Positions 26,782 through 35,375 of a DNA stretch of 64,000 nucleotides are shown here, in pieces. This DNA comes from JBHHUI01 sp965248775 (GTDB lineage: Bacteria > Chloroflexota > Anaerolineae > Anaerolineales > JBHHUI01): contig OZ252150.1 in the NCBI GenBank assembly GCA_965248775.1, positions 1,116,001-1,180,000 on the forward strand, written 5' to 3'. Each line of letters starts with the position of its first letter. Within the stretch, counting starts at the first letter, position 1. The position numbers and the translations under genes are program-made. The notes beneath the pieces are model-generated. The model was not told the origin of the DNA, did not search any database, and was given only the letters and a program-made list of their open reading frames with translations.

Positions 26782-27258
26782 TCACCATAAATACCAACGG
26801 CGTGTACCAAAACGTCTCGCGAGCAATCCGTCTATGCCGAGTGTGCGGCCGGCCTGTGTGGCGATTACAGTGAAGAGGATGGCGTCTATCATGATGTATG
26901 ACCAGGGACAATCTTGTCCAAAGGTGGCGAGAAAGGTGTTCATAATAAAGAGCATGGCCCCAACAGATATTATTGGTGTGAGGATGCCGCCGAGAAGTGC
27001 AACGCCCATCAAGACTTCGGAGTATACAAGGAATCTGGAGAACGTACTCGCAATGGGGAGGATCGTGGTATTGATAAATTGTGCATACCAACCAAACGGG
27101 TTTTTAGATTGGGGAAATACCTCTGTGAAAAAACGGTGCAGGCCTTCTTCAGAATAATAGCCGTTTTCCCAATTTGAATATGCGACCGTCAAGAAGATTA
27201 TTCCGATCATCATGCGCAGGAGGGCGATGTAAAAACGAGGGGTGAGATAAATTTTCAC
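26782..27258 (-). CDS. DoxX family membrane protein
   Basis: The 158-residue protein has four membrane segments: RMMIGIIFLTVAYSNWENGY at the N-terminus, a middle pair (LVYSEVLMGVALLGGIL, SVGAMLFIMNTFLATF) and a final ILFTVIATQAGRTLGIDGLL. It is a paralogue of the protein at 25532, with the same YSEEG/YTAEGF loop and length. It lies 3 bases after the ABC transporter ATPase gene, so co-transcription is likely. The function is probably redox or sulfur related, but this is inferred from family membership only. Confidence 0.78.
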   Translation of the reverse strand: MKIYLTPRFYIALLRMMIGIIFLTVAYSNWENGYYSEEGLHRFFTEVFPQSKNPFGWYAQFINTTILPIASTFSRFLVYSEVLMGVALLGGILTPIISVGAMLFIMNTFLATFGQDCPWSYIMIDAILFTVIATQAGRTLGIDGLLARRFGTRRWYLW

Positions 27259-27261
27259 GCA

Positions 27262-27993
27262 TTAAAACTCGACGGTCGGTGGGCGCTTCAGAAACTTTCG
27301 AGCATGGTCGCACTTTGGATACTTGAGAAAATCATTTGGTGAGGCTACCTCCACAATCCGACCTTCGGCAAGCAGGGCGAATTCGGTCGCAATTTGTCGC
27401 GCAAACAGAAGCTCGTGTGTTGCGATCAGCATCGTGCGTCCTTCGTCTGCAAGAGCAGACATCGTGTCGAGAAATCCCCCTTTGTTTTCCGGGTCGAGAA
27501 AGCTTGTCGGTTCATCGAGTAAGAGAACCCGCGGCTCCATCACAAGTGCCCGTGCCAGCGCCACACGTTGTTTTTGTCCGCCGGAAAGTTTTGCTGGGTA
27601 GTCGTTTGCTCGATCTTGTAATCCGACCTGGGCTAGATACCCTCTGGCCTTTTCGTTGGCCTCTCTGACCGAAAGGCGTTGCACATGAATGGGAGCGAGT
27701 GCGACATTCTGCAGGGCGCTAAGGTGTGGATACAGACTATCTTCCTGAAAGACCATCCCAATCCGCGAGCGAAGTTCTCGCAATCTTCCATTTGCTTCAA
27801 CAGTTATGCCGTCGATTACGATACTGCCATCTTCGGGGCGTTCCAGCCCATTCGCGCAGCGCAATAGTGTGGTCTTCCCGGCGCCACTAGAACCGCATAG
27901 GACGGTAACAGTTCCAGCAGGGACGTCTAGACAGACGCCGCGCAGTACCTGTCGCTCGGCGAAGGATTTATGAACATTGCTGATGTGCAGCAT
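27262..27993 (-). CDS. Polar amino acid ABC transporter ATP-binding protein (GlnQ-like)
   Basis: The 243-residue ATPase has Walker A LCGSSGAGKTT (about 32-42), Q-loop GMVFQEDSLYPHLS, signature LSGGQKQRVALARAL, Walker B RVLLLDEPTSFLDPE and switch MLIATHE. It closely follows the GlnQ/HisP type that powers polar amino acid import. It is the last of the four importer genes, in the order permease, permease, binding protein and ATPase on the minus strand. The binding-protein gene before it is frameshifted, which would cripple the importer if real. Confidence 0.9.
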   Translation of the reverse strand: MLHISNVHKSFAERQVLRGVCLDVPAGTVTVLCGSSGAGKTTLLRCANGLERPEDGSIVIDGITVEANGRLRELRSRIGMVFQEDSLYPHLSALQNVALAPIHVQRLSVREANEKARGYLAQVGLQDRANDYPAKLSGGQKQRVALARALVMEPRVLLLDEPTSFLDPENKGGFLDTMSALADEGRTMLIATHELLFARQIATEFALLAEGRIVEVASPNDFLKYPKCDHARKFLKRPPTVEF

Positions 27994-28028
27994 TTAGGTG
28001 TTTCGGCAGCAACTATTGAATGTGGGCA

Positions 28029-28849
28029 TCAAGGCCAAACTTCTGGTTGATTATCGCCGAGTGGGAGGGGGCTGACTGTGTCTAGTCCTAGCCAACGGTT
28101 ATAAATTTCTTCGAAGGATCCGTCTGTAAACATATCCTGAAGAATGAGATTTAGGGCATCTCGCCAGTCTGAGTCATTCTCGCGAATTCCGATTCCGTAA
28201 CGGACCGGGTTGAATCCCCCGGCAAGAGGACGAGTTCCAGATCGCCATCCGCGAGAGCGAGCAAAGGCACATCATCCTCGCCATAACCATCCACAGCGCC
28301 AGACCGTAATGCGAGCAGCGCTTCCTGTTTGTCATCGAATTCAACAATGTTACCGGAGGCACCGCCGTTTCTGCCGGCCCAGTCTCTCCAACCATCAATT
28401 GCGGAACTGCCTTTGTTCATCGCTACGGTCACATCGAACATATCTTCGAGGGATTCAAATTCTCCACTGCGCACAAGAAAAGTCTGTGAACCCCAGAAAT
28501 AGGATTGGGTGAAGTCAACAGCGTCCTCTCTGCTGCGGGTGTGGTTCATGCTTGCTACAGCCATATCGATCCGTCCAGTTTGCAGGAAAGTGATGCGGGT
28601 TGTCTCGTCAACTGCAACCATTTCAATTGCCACGCCTAGCCTGTCGGCGATTTCTTTGGCGAGGTCAACGTCGAACCCAATCCAATCGCCGTTCGAGTCT
28701 ATATAGCTTATCGGCGGAAAGTCGTTTCGAATTCCCGCGCGCACCGTTCCACTCTCTAATACTTCAGTGCGCGTGCCACCATTGGATGCCGACGTACAAC
28801 TCGCCATGATTAAACTCACAACGAGCGATGTGAAAAACATCTTTCGCAA
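28029..28849 (-). pseudogene. Amino acid ABC transporter substrate-binding lipoprotein, frameshifted
   Basis: Signal and lipobox MASC (Cys18), then a type II periplasmic binding domain: TVRAGIRNDFPPISYIDSNG, WIGFDVDLAKEIADRLGV, VDFTQSYFWG (about residues 37-120). Near 28215 the frame slips. The next frame gives the family ending GIGIRENDSDWRDALNLIL, then GSFEEIYNRWLG, stop at 28029. The likely ligand is a polar amino acid, from the two permeases and GlnQ-like ATPase around it. One indel would restore about 270 residues. Confidence 0.82.
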
Positions 28850-28883
28850 GATATCGATTCCTCCAGATTCAGATTTGCTCTCC

Positions 28884-29597
28884 TTATGATTCTAATGCGA
28901 GTAGGCGCAGCGCCTCATTCTTCTCATAAGGAATTAAGTAATTTGCTATTCGGGATATAGCCAGGGCAGCCCCGTAATAAAGGGCACCGGCGAGGAGATA
29001 CAGACCCAGAAAATGCTCCTCATTCCCTGCGCTTGTGATGGATTTCGTCACGGTCATCAACTCAGCCACTCCCAACACTAAGACAGCAGAAGTGTCCTTG
29101 AACAGGGAGATTGCGTGGCCGATAAATGCGGGCATCATCGTGTGAAAGGCCTGCGGCAGTTCAATAAGTCTAAATATATCTACGCGTTTAAGGCCGGAGA
29201 CTCGCGCTGCTTCTCGTTGAATGGGTGGGATTGAAGGAAGTCCGGCCCGTACAATTTCAGACTGATAGGCAGCTGTATATAGAACGAGACCAATCCACGC
29301 AGATGCAAGCGGTGTGAGATCCACTCCGATGATCGCGCGTGTGCCGAGACTGTGAATAACAATCAACAAAAAAACCAGCGGCAGTCCGCGAGTAATTTCA
29401 ATAATTGATCGGGCCAGGCGGCGCACCGAGCCGATCTGGGAATTCCATGCTGCACCCAAGGGCACTGCAAGCAAAAATCCAACCGGGAGCGATGTTGCAG
29501 CCAAAAATACACTGAGCAATAGACCCCCCGGCCGAGATGCCGGAAAACCGATCAGTAAATTGGGAATGACCCCAATGGCAAAATCAAGAAAGTCCAT
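28884..29597 (-). CDS. Polar amino acid ABC transporter permease
   Basis: The 237-residue permease has the HisM/GlnP family layout: SIIEITRGLPLVFLLIVIHS (about 88-107) and the EAA-like loop EAARVSGLKRVDIFRLIELP (about 151-170). The five hydrophobic segments fit the family. It overlaps the preceding permease gene by 14 bases, so the pair is translationally coupled and forms the heterodimeric channel. The ligand is probably a polar amino acid. Confidence 0.9.
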   Translation of the reverse strand: MDFLDFAIGVIPNLLIGFPASRPGGLLLSVFLAATSLPVGFLLAVPLGAAWNSQIGSVRRLARSIIEITRGLPLVFLLIVIHSLGTRAIIGVDLTPLASAWIGLVLYTAAYQSEIVRAGLPSIPPIQREAARVSGLKRVDIFRLIELPQAFHTMMPAFIGHAISLFKDTSAVLVLGVAELMTVTKSITSAGNEEHFLGLYLLAGALYYGAALAISRIANYLIPYEKNEALRLLALES

Positions 29598-30345
29598 TCG
29601 TCACCGCTGAATCAAGCTGAGTGCGCTGCGTCCAATAATTAAGAAGCACACTTGTAGCCCAGGCGAGCGCCAGATAAAATACAATCCCCACGGCAAGAAT
29701 TTCGATCGACCGGAATGTCCGAGAAATGGCCGACAGCAGCGCACTGAAAAAATCGGGCACGGGCACAAATATCGCCAGTGCAGTGTTCTTGAGATTGTGG
29801 ATAAGACGTGTTGCCAGCGCCGGAACGCTGATGCGCAACCCCTGAGGCACCACAATCATCCGAAGAATCAACCGTTTTGAAAGTCCGGAGGCGCGCGCGG
29901 CATCGACCTGAATTGCGCTAACGCTTTCGAATCCGGCTCGAAATATTTCGGCAAGATACGCTGCGGTGTTGAGTGCTAGCCCGAGCAAAAGTGCGGTGTA
30001 ATAAAAGAGATGAATACCTGTCGCTGCGAATATAGAATCTATGAGTTGATTGTCAAACAACAAGTTTCTGCGCAGCTCTGCCGGAAGTATTTGCGGAAAG
30101 GCAAAACTCAATCCTAAAATCAGAATTAATGCCGGGATATTTCTAAATATTTCGACGAAGGTTCCTGCGGCCTTCTGCAGGAAATTCTTTTCTGAATAGC
30201 GAGCCATTGCGACACTCAGCCCAACTCCTATCGCGAGAATACCGGACATGAGCGCCAGACTGATAGTTACAAGCAATCCTGAGGTCAATGCAAAGAGAGT
30301 GCCCCCGCCGAGAGCAACACTCCAGTCAAATTGATAATCTATCAT
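29584..30345 (-). CDS. Polar amino acid ABC transporter permease
   Basis: The 253-residue permease carries TFVEIFRNIPALILILGLSF (about 62-81) and the cytoplasmic loop DAARASGLSKRLILRMIVVP (about 147-166) of the HisQ/GlnP family, with five to six membrane segments. It is the first gene of the importer operon, 43 bases downstream of the radical SAM gene on the same strand. The two permeases together with the ATPase at 27262 make a complete channel unit. Confidence 0.9.
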   Translation of the reverse strand: MIDYQFDWSVALGGGTLFALTSGLLVTISLALMSGILAIGVGLSVAMARYSEKNFLQKAAGTFVEIFRNIPALILILGLSFAFPQILPAELRRNLLFDNQLIDSIFAATGIHLFYYTALLLGLALNTAAYLAEIFRAGFESVSAIQVDAARASGLSKRLILRMIVVPQGLRISVPALATRLIHNLKNTALAIFVPVPDFFSALLSAISRTFRSIEILAVGIVFYLALAWATSVLLNYWTQRTQLDSAVTNGLS

Positions 30346-30388
30346 TTCTTGTCGTCACACCCGGTGACTTGGCTTACTCTCAAGTAGG

Positions 30389-31414
30389 TCAAGGCTCGGC
30401 GAGAGTTTCTCCGGGTTCGAGGTGGGCGCGTCGCCAGCGGGCCTGTAATGTTGCGATATCAAGGCCCGGTGGAGCGTGTGGATGCGATTCGCTTTTCGGG
30501 ATCCAGGAGTTGCGATCAGCGCACAACTCCTTGGTACGTTCCAATTGGGGCAGTTCGCCAAGGGACTGATGGAGTCTTAATCCTTCGAATGGAACTGTTA
30601 CAGCGGCCGCTTCCATTTCCCCGGCAAGCTCTGTGAGCCATTCTGCACCCAACCCATCAAGATCGTCCACTAGCCGAAAGCGGTCCGGCGCATAACTTTC
30701 CTGTATTGAGAACATCTCGGCCGCCACGGATTTCGCGGAACGGATGCGAAAGTGCGCTCCGGGATTGCTCTCTGCACAGTAGGAACAGCCCAGCGCACAG
30801 CCGCGCGAGGCACTCAGATTGACGGATATGTAACCGTGTTCAGATCGCCAAATATCTGCATAGGCCTGCATATCGATTAAGTCTCGAGCGGGGTAGGGTA
30901 GATCATCCAACTCGGGCACAACTTGCGGATCCGAGGTTATTATTAGCTGACCAGTGGAATCGATATAGGCAATACCTGGGATGTCGGAATATTCCTCACC
31001 CGAAGGAATGACATCCTGCAATTGCAGGAGGCTGCGTTCACCTTCTCCGCGAATGACCCAATCAACGACACCTGAATTTAGATATTCTTCCGGTGCGAGA
31101 GTTGGGTCTGGTCCGCCCAGGATGGTTGTGATCCCTGATTTGTGGGCGTGTGCTGCGAGTTCTATGGCATCAGGTCGCACCGTGATCAGGCTGCCAATAC
31201 AAATGACATCCGCATTGAAATTCGTCAGCTCGAGATCGAATTCGGCATGTTCTGCTTGTTTGAAGGTGCCATCGTAAAAACTCACAGTGTGTCCGGCTCG
31301 CCGAACTATGGCGGCCAAATATAATAGGCCCAGTGGTGGGTAGAGTGTGCGCCACTCCTGTTCGAGTGCGCTTGCCGATAACTGAAAGGGGTGGACGAAA
31401 AGAATCCGGCTCAT
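30389..31414 (-). CDS. B12-binding domain radical SAM protein
   Basis: The 341-residue protein has an N-terminal cobalamin-binding Rossmann domain (YPPLGLLYLAAIVRRAGHTV about 25-44, ILGGPDPTLAPEEYL about 97-111). A radical SAM core follows with SRGCALGCSYCAE (CxxxCxxC, about 203-215). The class usually catalyses methyl transfer or ring rearrangement. The SAM domain looks short: most of the barrel after RFRLVDDLDGLGAEWL is reduced, so it may be C-terminally truncated. It overlaps the metallophosphoesterase by 4 bases. The substrate is unknown. Confidence 0.8.
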   Translation of the reverse strand: MSRILFVHPFQLSASALEQEWRTLYPPLGLLYLAAIVRRAGHTVSFYDGTFKQAEHAEFDLELTNFNADVICIGSLITVRPDAIELAAHAHKSGITTILGGPDPTLAPEEYLNSGVVDWVIRGEGERSLLQLQDVIPSGEEYSDIPGIAYIDSTGQLIITSDPQVVPELDDLPYPARDLIDMQAYADIWRSEHGYISVNLSASRGCALGCSYCAESNPGAHFRIRSAKSVAAEMFSIQESYAPDRFRLVDDLDGLGAEWLTELAGEMEAAAVTVPFEGLRLHQSLGELPQLERTKELCADRNSWIPKSESHPHAPPGLDIATLQARWRRAHLEPGETLAEP

Positions 31415-32244
31415 GGGTTTGAGATAAATTCTGTAACAGCCTGACCCACGCTTAGTTCTCCGGTCAGGACGCGTTCTTCAAATAAAACACCCCACTGAAA
31501 TAATTGTGAGCGGGATTCCAACAGTTCGATACGGATCAGATCGCCTAAAGGTCCAGACTCCGGATTGAAGCCGGAAGTGTGAAGATCCTCAACAGCTTGA
31601 TCGTATTCATAATCGACTCGGACAATTTCAGGTTGCCAGTTCCCGTTTTGTCGGGTGAGGCGAGCATAACCGGCACGCTTATCTCCGTCGAAAGGAAGCC
31701 CGACTGCACCCACGTTGACGACCAGTGTGTCGTCGATCCTTTTCACCAGTGGCCGATGCGTATGGGCGACCAAGAATACCGCTGGGGGTGGAGATATTTT
31801 TCTCCGAATTTCATCTTCCGTTGACTTCGGAAAAATGCCGGCACTCGATCCAAGCATCGAACCATGCCGAACCCGTACCTCGCCGCCGTCAGGTCCGATG
31901 AATGAATATTCCGCAGATAATTGACGTAATTCGTCAACGTGCTCGTTAAGTTGCTCCACAGTCCAGGCGGTGGGCTGATAGATGTCTGCCAGCGGACCTG
32001 TTGGTCGTGTGTTTGGAGCCGCCCATTCGAGCACGTATTCTTCGTGGTTGCCACTTATGACATGCCAGCCTTCTGATTGGATTCGCTCCTGGACGTGTAG
32101 CCAGCATTCGCGCGGAAGCGGACCGCGATTGACGGTATCACCCGCGACGATCACTTTATCCGGTTGCCAGGCATCGATATCGGAGAGAACGGCTTCAAAT
32201 GCGCGCAGGTTCGCGTGAATATCAGCGAGGATGGCTAATTTCAT
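31411..32244 (-). CDS. Calcineurin-like metallophosphoesterase
   Basis: The 277-residue protein has all metal-binding motifs of the YfcE-like family: LADIHANLRAFE (DxH, residues 5-16), VAGDTVNRGP (GDxxxRG, about 35-44), SGNHEEY (GNHE, about 65-71) and VAHTHRP (about 158-164). A dinuclear metal phosphodiesterase is expected. It overlaps the radical SAM gene (ATGA) and is probably co-transcribed with it. The last 60 residues are an added helical tail. Confidence 0.9.
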   Translation of the reverse strand: MKLAILADIHANLRAFEAVLSDIDAWQPDKVIVAGDTVNRGPLPRECWLHVQERIQSEGWHVISGNHEEYVLEWAAPNTRPTGPLADIYQPTAWTVEQLNEHVDELRQLSAEYSFIGPDGGEVRVRHGSMLGSSAGIFPKSTEDEIRRKISPPPAVFLVAHTHRPLVKRIDDTLVVNVGAVGLPFDGDKRAGYARLTRQNGNWQPEIVRVDYEYDQAVEDLHTSGFNPESGPLGDLIRIELLESRSQLFQWGVLFEERVLTGELSVGQAVTEFISNP

Positions 32245-32303
32245 ATCGTTTCGATCTTAGCACAGGGCAGACCGCGAATAAGATCGGTGCAGCTCCAATG
32301 AAT

Positions 32304-32867
32304 TTATACGCGGGTCTTACTCTGGCCTGAGCGAGCGGGCTGCGATTGGCGGGCGTACTTAAAGGTGGTGGACAGTATGTGATACGCCGCCAGGAGAGTG
32401 CCTTTCATTGTGCCACTGATTATGGAACGACCACTCCGCCGCATGCGAAAACCGACCGAGATTTCTTCAATTCTTAGGCCCAGACGGATCGCTTTGACCA
32501 GCATTTCGGTGGGCCAACCATATGTCATATCTGCCATGTTCAGAGCATCTAATTTGTCCGCGCGAATTGCGCGAAATGGTGCGAGATCTGTGACGTGAAC
32601 TCCATACAGGCGGCGCACGAGTACCCCTGCCAGCCAGTTGCCGAAATATTGATGCGGGGGCATGGCACCGGCCTCCATGCGGCCGCGCATGCGCGAGCCG
32701 AGCACAAGGTCGGCTTGACCCTTGAGAATGGGGTTCAGCAGGTTTTGAATGTCTGCAGCAACATTGGCTCCATCGCCATCCATGAATACCAATATTTCGC
32801 CGCTGGCTTCTCGCACTCCCGCTGCACACGCACGGCCGTAACCACGCTCAGGTTCGATGACAACTCG
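32304..32867 (-). pseudogene. C-terminal part of split family 2 glycosyltransferase
   Basis: From 32867 down the frame reads RVVIEPERGYGRACAAGVRE, FMDGDGANVAADIQ (DxD), VLGSRMRGRMEAGAMPPHQ and GWPTEMLVKAIRLGL. This is a DPMS-like GT2 catalytic domain lacking its first 50 residues. The missing start is at 40787-40936. The island 32899-40779 lies between. Upstream of 32867 a stretch of about 30 bases (to 32898) is foreign to the gene. Confidence 0.88.
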
Positions 32868-32888
32868 AGATCTAGGAAATTATACTTT

Positions 32889-32915
32889 TTTGTGCTGCAC
32901 TTCCCGCAGCACAAA
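32889..32915. repeat. Perfect 10-bp hairpin at the left edge of the mobile island
   Basis: TTTGTGCTGC, loop ACTTCCC, GCAGCACAAA. It contains the GTGCTGC that also occurs at the right edge (40780-40786). It may be an end structure of the IS91-like element or of the island itself. Confidence 0.55.
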
Positions 32916-33051
32916 GGCGATGCAATTCACTGTCTTTTTGAAGAGTCGTGCCATCACCCGCTGCTGAAAGGGGTGTGGAAAACAGCCGCTTTTCGATGAC
33001 CAGGCAGCCCGAAAAGTGTCAGCGTGAGAAACGCAGACCGGTCAGGCGAGT

Positions 33052-33214
33052 ACCCAGTCCAGCCCAGTACCGAACGCCCAGTCACCCAGTCACCGCGTAC
33101 TGCCGCAACGCGGCAAGTGTCACGACCCAGTGCGTTCGTGACTGGGTGAATGCACTGGGTCATGACGAATGAACTGGGTCGTGAAACTGGGTCGGTATGT
33201 GTACTGCACTGGGT
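33052..33214. repeat. ACCCAGT-family array R3
   Basis: ACCCAGT at 33052, 33084 and 33125 is followed by ACTGGGT at 33141, 33154, 33173, 33186 and 33208, so the array is itself a large inverted repeat. Positions 33081-33139 (59 bases) are identical, in inverted orientation, to 36660-36718. The centre has the hairpin GCCGC-AAC-GCGGC. It lies just after the IS91-like transposase stop. Confidence 0.85.
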
Positions 33215-33232
33215 GGTGAGATCCATGGCCTT

Positions 33233-33806
33233 TCAGGAAGTGTCGTAGAAGGCGAAAGCGAGTTGGGCGAAGCGAGCAGGGCGGGCGGCAAGACGGGCGG
33301 AGAGTGCATCGCGGGCCGCCTTGCGCTGGCGGTGGGTTTCGAGCCAGCGCTTCACGTGTGCCCCTGTAGGGGGGGTATCCAGACATGGCCGCGTTGGGGC
33401 TCCCAGATTTCAACTAATTCCATGATGCATCCGCATTTCTGGCATTCGAGCGGGTCGTAGCCGAAGCTTGCTTCACCTGCCCTGCTGGCAGGCACGGGTT
33501 ATGCGTTCGCGCCAGGTGAGGGTCTTAAAAAAAGTAGCCAAAGGCTCCAGGTCAAAGAGCGGCATTTGGAGCCGGAGGACTTCGAGGGCTGTGTTTGCGA
33601 TTTCTGCCCACTTTGCTTTGACATTGCGAGCATAGAGACCAGCGTGGCGGACGAGTTGCGTGCCTTTGGGAGGGATACCCAGTCCCGTCCCGGTCCTGGA
33701 CGGGGTGTGGCACCAGTAGGGAGATGAATTCGAGCGGTGAAAGACTGACATCGCGACGTAAGCCGGTAGCGGTCTCGCGATACCAAAACTGCACCCGCCG
33801 TCCATC
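33233..33806 (-). pseudogene. IS91-like transposase, C-terminal fragment
   Basis: Reading across two shifts gives DGRRVQFWYRETATGLRRDV, SLSPLEFISLL, then PPKGTQLVRHAGLYARNVKA, then FGYDPLECQKCGCIMELVEI (zinc finger) and KRWLETHRQRKAARDALSAR, stop at 33233. This is the end of a Y2/HUH transposase (PF04986-like). It is broken by element R4 (33677) and by an indel in a run of seven G (near 33370). The catalytic HUH/Tyr region is missing, and R5 and IS3 stand where it should be. Confidence 0.78.
33677..33717. repeat. ACCCAGT-family element R4 inserted in the IS91-like transposase
   Basis: About 41 bases begin ACCCAGTCCCGTC, contain the stem CCCGTCC/GGACGGG and end GCACCAGT. It separates the codons for EFISLL from those for PPKGTQLVRH and shifts the frame. 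Its opening 13 bases equal those of R1. Confidence 0.75.
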
Positions 33807-33843
33807 ACCCAGTCACCCAGTCACCCAGTCACGAACGCACTGG
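33807..33843. repeat. ACCCAGTC tandem octamer R5
   Basis: Three perfect ACCCAGTC units at 33807, 33815 and 33823 (8-bp period) are followed by ACGAACGCACTGG, a motif shared with R6. It abuts the DGRRVQFWY segment of the IS91-like transposase on one side and IS3 copy 1 on the other. Confidence 0.8.
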
Positions 33844-33896
33844 TGGTATTTGGTATTACCCCGATTCAGTGGACAGTTGGTTAAGCCACTAAAGGT

Positions 33897-35375
33897 CTCG
33901 AGTGTTGTGATTTGAGTGAAAAGGCTCAAGCAGCCAAAGAGTAAGCCTGCTTGGCGAATAAGTACGAGAAGACTTGTTGCTCGTCAGTACCGTCAGACAG
34001 AGAGCCGTGAGCCTGCAAGATCAATGCTTCGATTAGCTGCTGGCTTTGTTGGCGAATAACCTGCCCGATGGATTGGATGGGCGCGCAGACCTTGTCACGA
34101 CGCGATGTGGGCAAACAGTGCAGGTGCAGGAACGAATAGGCCACGAAGACCAGTGACCAGTGCTTATGAATGGCGGCGGCCGAGCGCATGCGATATTCGT
34201 GGAGCCCCAGGTTCTGTTTGGCGTCTTGATAAAAGGTCTCAATCGGCCAACGGAGCAGATAGGTTGCGATGATCTTCTTGGCATCCCAACTGAGATGGCT
34301 GCTGACCAGCACGGCATAGGTGCCGGTTAAATCAGGCTTGGCAAAGCTGATGACCAGCCGTACCTTCCCCAAAGTCGGGATGCGTACATTCTTGCTGAAG
34401 CAGTAGTAGGTCTGCACGCCCACTTGCATCGGTTTGAAAGCGGAAGGTGGGATAAGCGGCACTAGGTCCTGCACCTTGATGTGCGGACCATCAAAGCGCA
34501 TGCGTTCGCCGGAAGCATCCTGGAGCACAAAGCTGTTGGTGATAAGGTTGCGGTTGTTTTTCAGCAGGCTGATCCAGTGCTTGCCATGCGCACTGAGAAC
34601 TTCGAGCAATTCGGGTGCCAGGTACCAGGCGTCGAACAGCACCGTTTCAAAGGGCAAATCGTGCGCCAGCGCCGCCTTGACCAGTTCAGCCGCCAGCGAA
34701 ATCTTGGTCTGAAAAGATTCGTCCAGAGCCCGGAACTCTGGGTCGGCCAGCAAGGTGGGTGCGACTTGACGTTTGAAGCGATTACGCTCCTTCTTGGTTT
34801 TCGGGATCGTAGCGTCGGGCAACAGTTTCTTGACGAACGCTTCCCAGTCGGTGACTTCTTCGTAGCGCCGGTACAGTCGCCAGTCGGCCGGAAAGCGAAC
34901 CGCGCCGCTGATGTAGTGGCCGGTGACCAGATTGTGCGCTAGCGGATACATGTGGTTGCCGTGGTTGTAATGTTGGTCAATGTATTCGAACAGACTGCCG
35001 ACGTGCTCGCACAAAGTATCATCGATGGCCAGCATCGATTTGCGGGCGCCCTGGCGCTGGCGCTTGGTTTGCTGGAATAAGTATGCAATGCGTTCCTGGT
35101 TCAGTTCCGCGGCATCCCAGTTCGCTTCCGACAAGAAGCGCGACAGGTTGGTCTTGTCAGCGCTATCCAACAGGCAGCGCGTCATGTTCGCCATCGACTT
35201 GTTCTTCAACACAAGCAGTCCGGTTAGATAATTCTCGAAATGCCGGAACTGACAGCGGTTTTCAAACACCCCGCGAAAGCTGGCGCTGTGCTCTGATACG
35301 ATGGGAGCCGGTTTTACGATGGGAAGTTGCATCTGCCGAATATGCCCTAAGATCACTCAAATCACAACACTCGAG
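33897..35375 (-). mobile_element. DDE insertion sequence nested in IS3 copy 1, 7-bp target duplication
   Basis: The 1479-bp element has perfect 23-bp inverted repeats starting CTCGAGTGTTGTGATTTGAG. It is flanked by TAAAGGT at 33890-33896 and 35376-35382. Intact ends, an intact transposase and the duplication indicate a recent insertion, later than that of IS3. Confidence 0.92.
33926..35332 (-). CDS. DDE transposase (IS701/IS4-like), intact
   Basis: From ATG 35332 (GTG 35356 is an alternative start) the protein has 468 residues. Blocks: RHFENYLTGLLVLKNKSMAN, MLAIDDTLCEHVG (first Asp), PFETVLFDAWYLAPELLEVL (second Asp) and YLLRWPIETFYQDAKQNLGL (catalytic Glu with the Y/R context). It cuts and pastes its own 1.48-kb element. 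The transposase lies entirely between perfect inverted repeats and shows no frameshift, unlike most others here, so this element may be active. Family naming between IS701 and IS4 is uncertain. Confidence 0.85.
   Translation of the reverse strand: MQLPIVKPAPIVSEHSASFRGVFENRCQFRHFENYLTGLLVLKNKSMANMTRCLLDSADKTNLSRFLSEANWDAAELNQERIAYLFQQTKRQRQGARKSMLAIDDTLCEHVGSLFEYIDQHYNHGNHMYPLAHNLVTGHYISGAVRFPADWRLYRRYEEVTDWEAFVKKLLPDATIPKTKKERNRFKRQVAPTLLADPEFRALDESFQTKISLAAELVKAALAHDLPFETVLFDAWYLAPELLEVLSAHGKHWISLLKNNRNLITNSFVLQDASGERMRFDGPHIKVQDLVPLIPPSAFKPMQVGVQTYYCFSKNVRIPTLGKVRLVISFAKPDLTGTYAVLVSSHLSWDAKKIIATYLLRWPIETFYQDAKQNLGLHEYRMRSAAAIHKHWSLVFVAYSFLHLHCLPTSRRDKVCAPIQSIGQVIRQQSQQLIEALILQAHGSLSDGTDEQQVFSYLFAKQAYSLAA

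Noticed and set aside
33052..33214. CRISPR array
   Set aside because: Repeat units are 7-8 bp, in both orientations and irregularly spaced, with no spacers of constant length and no cas genes.
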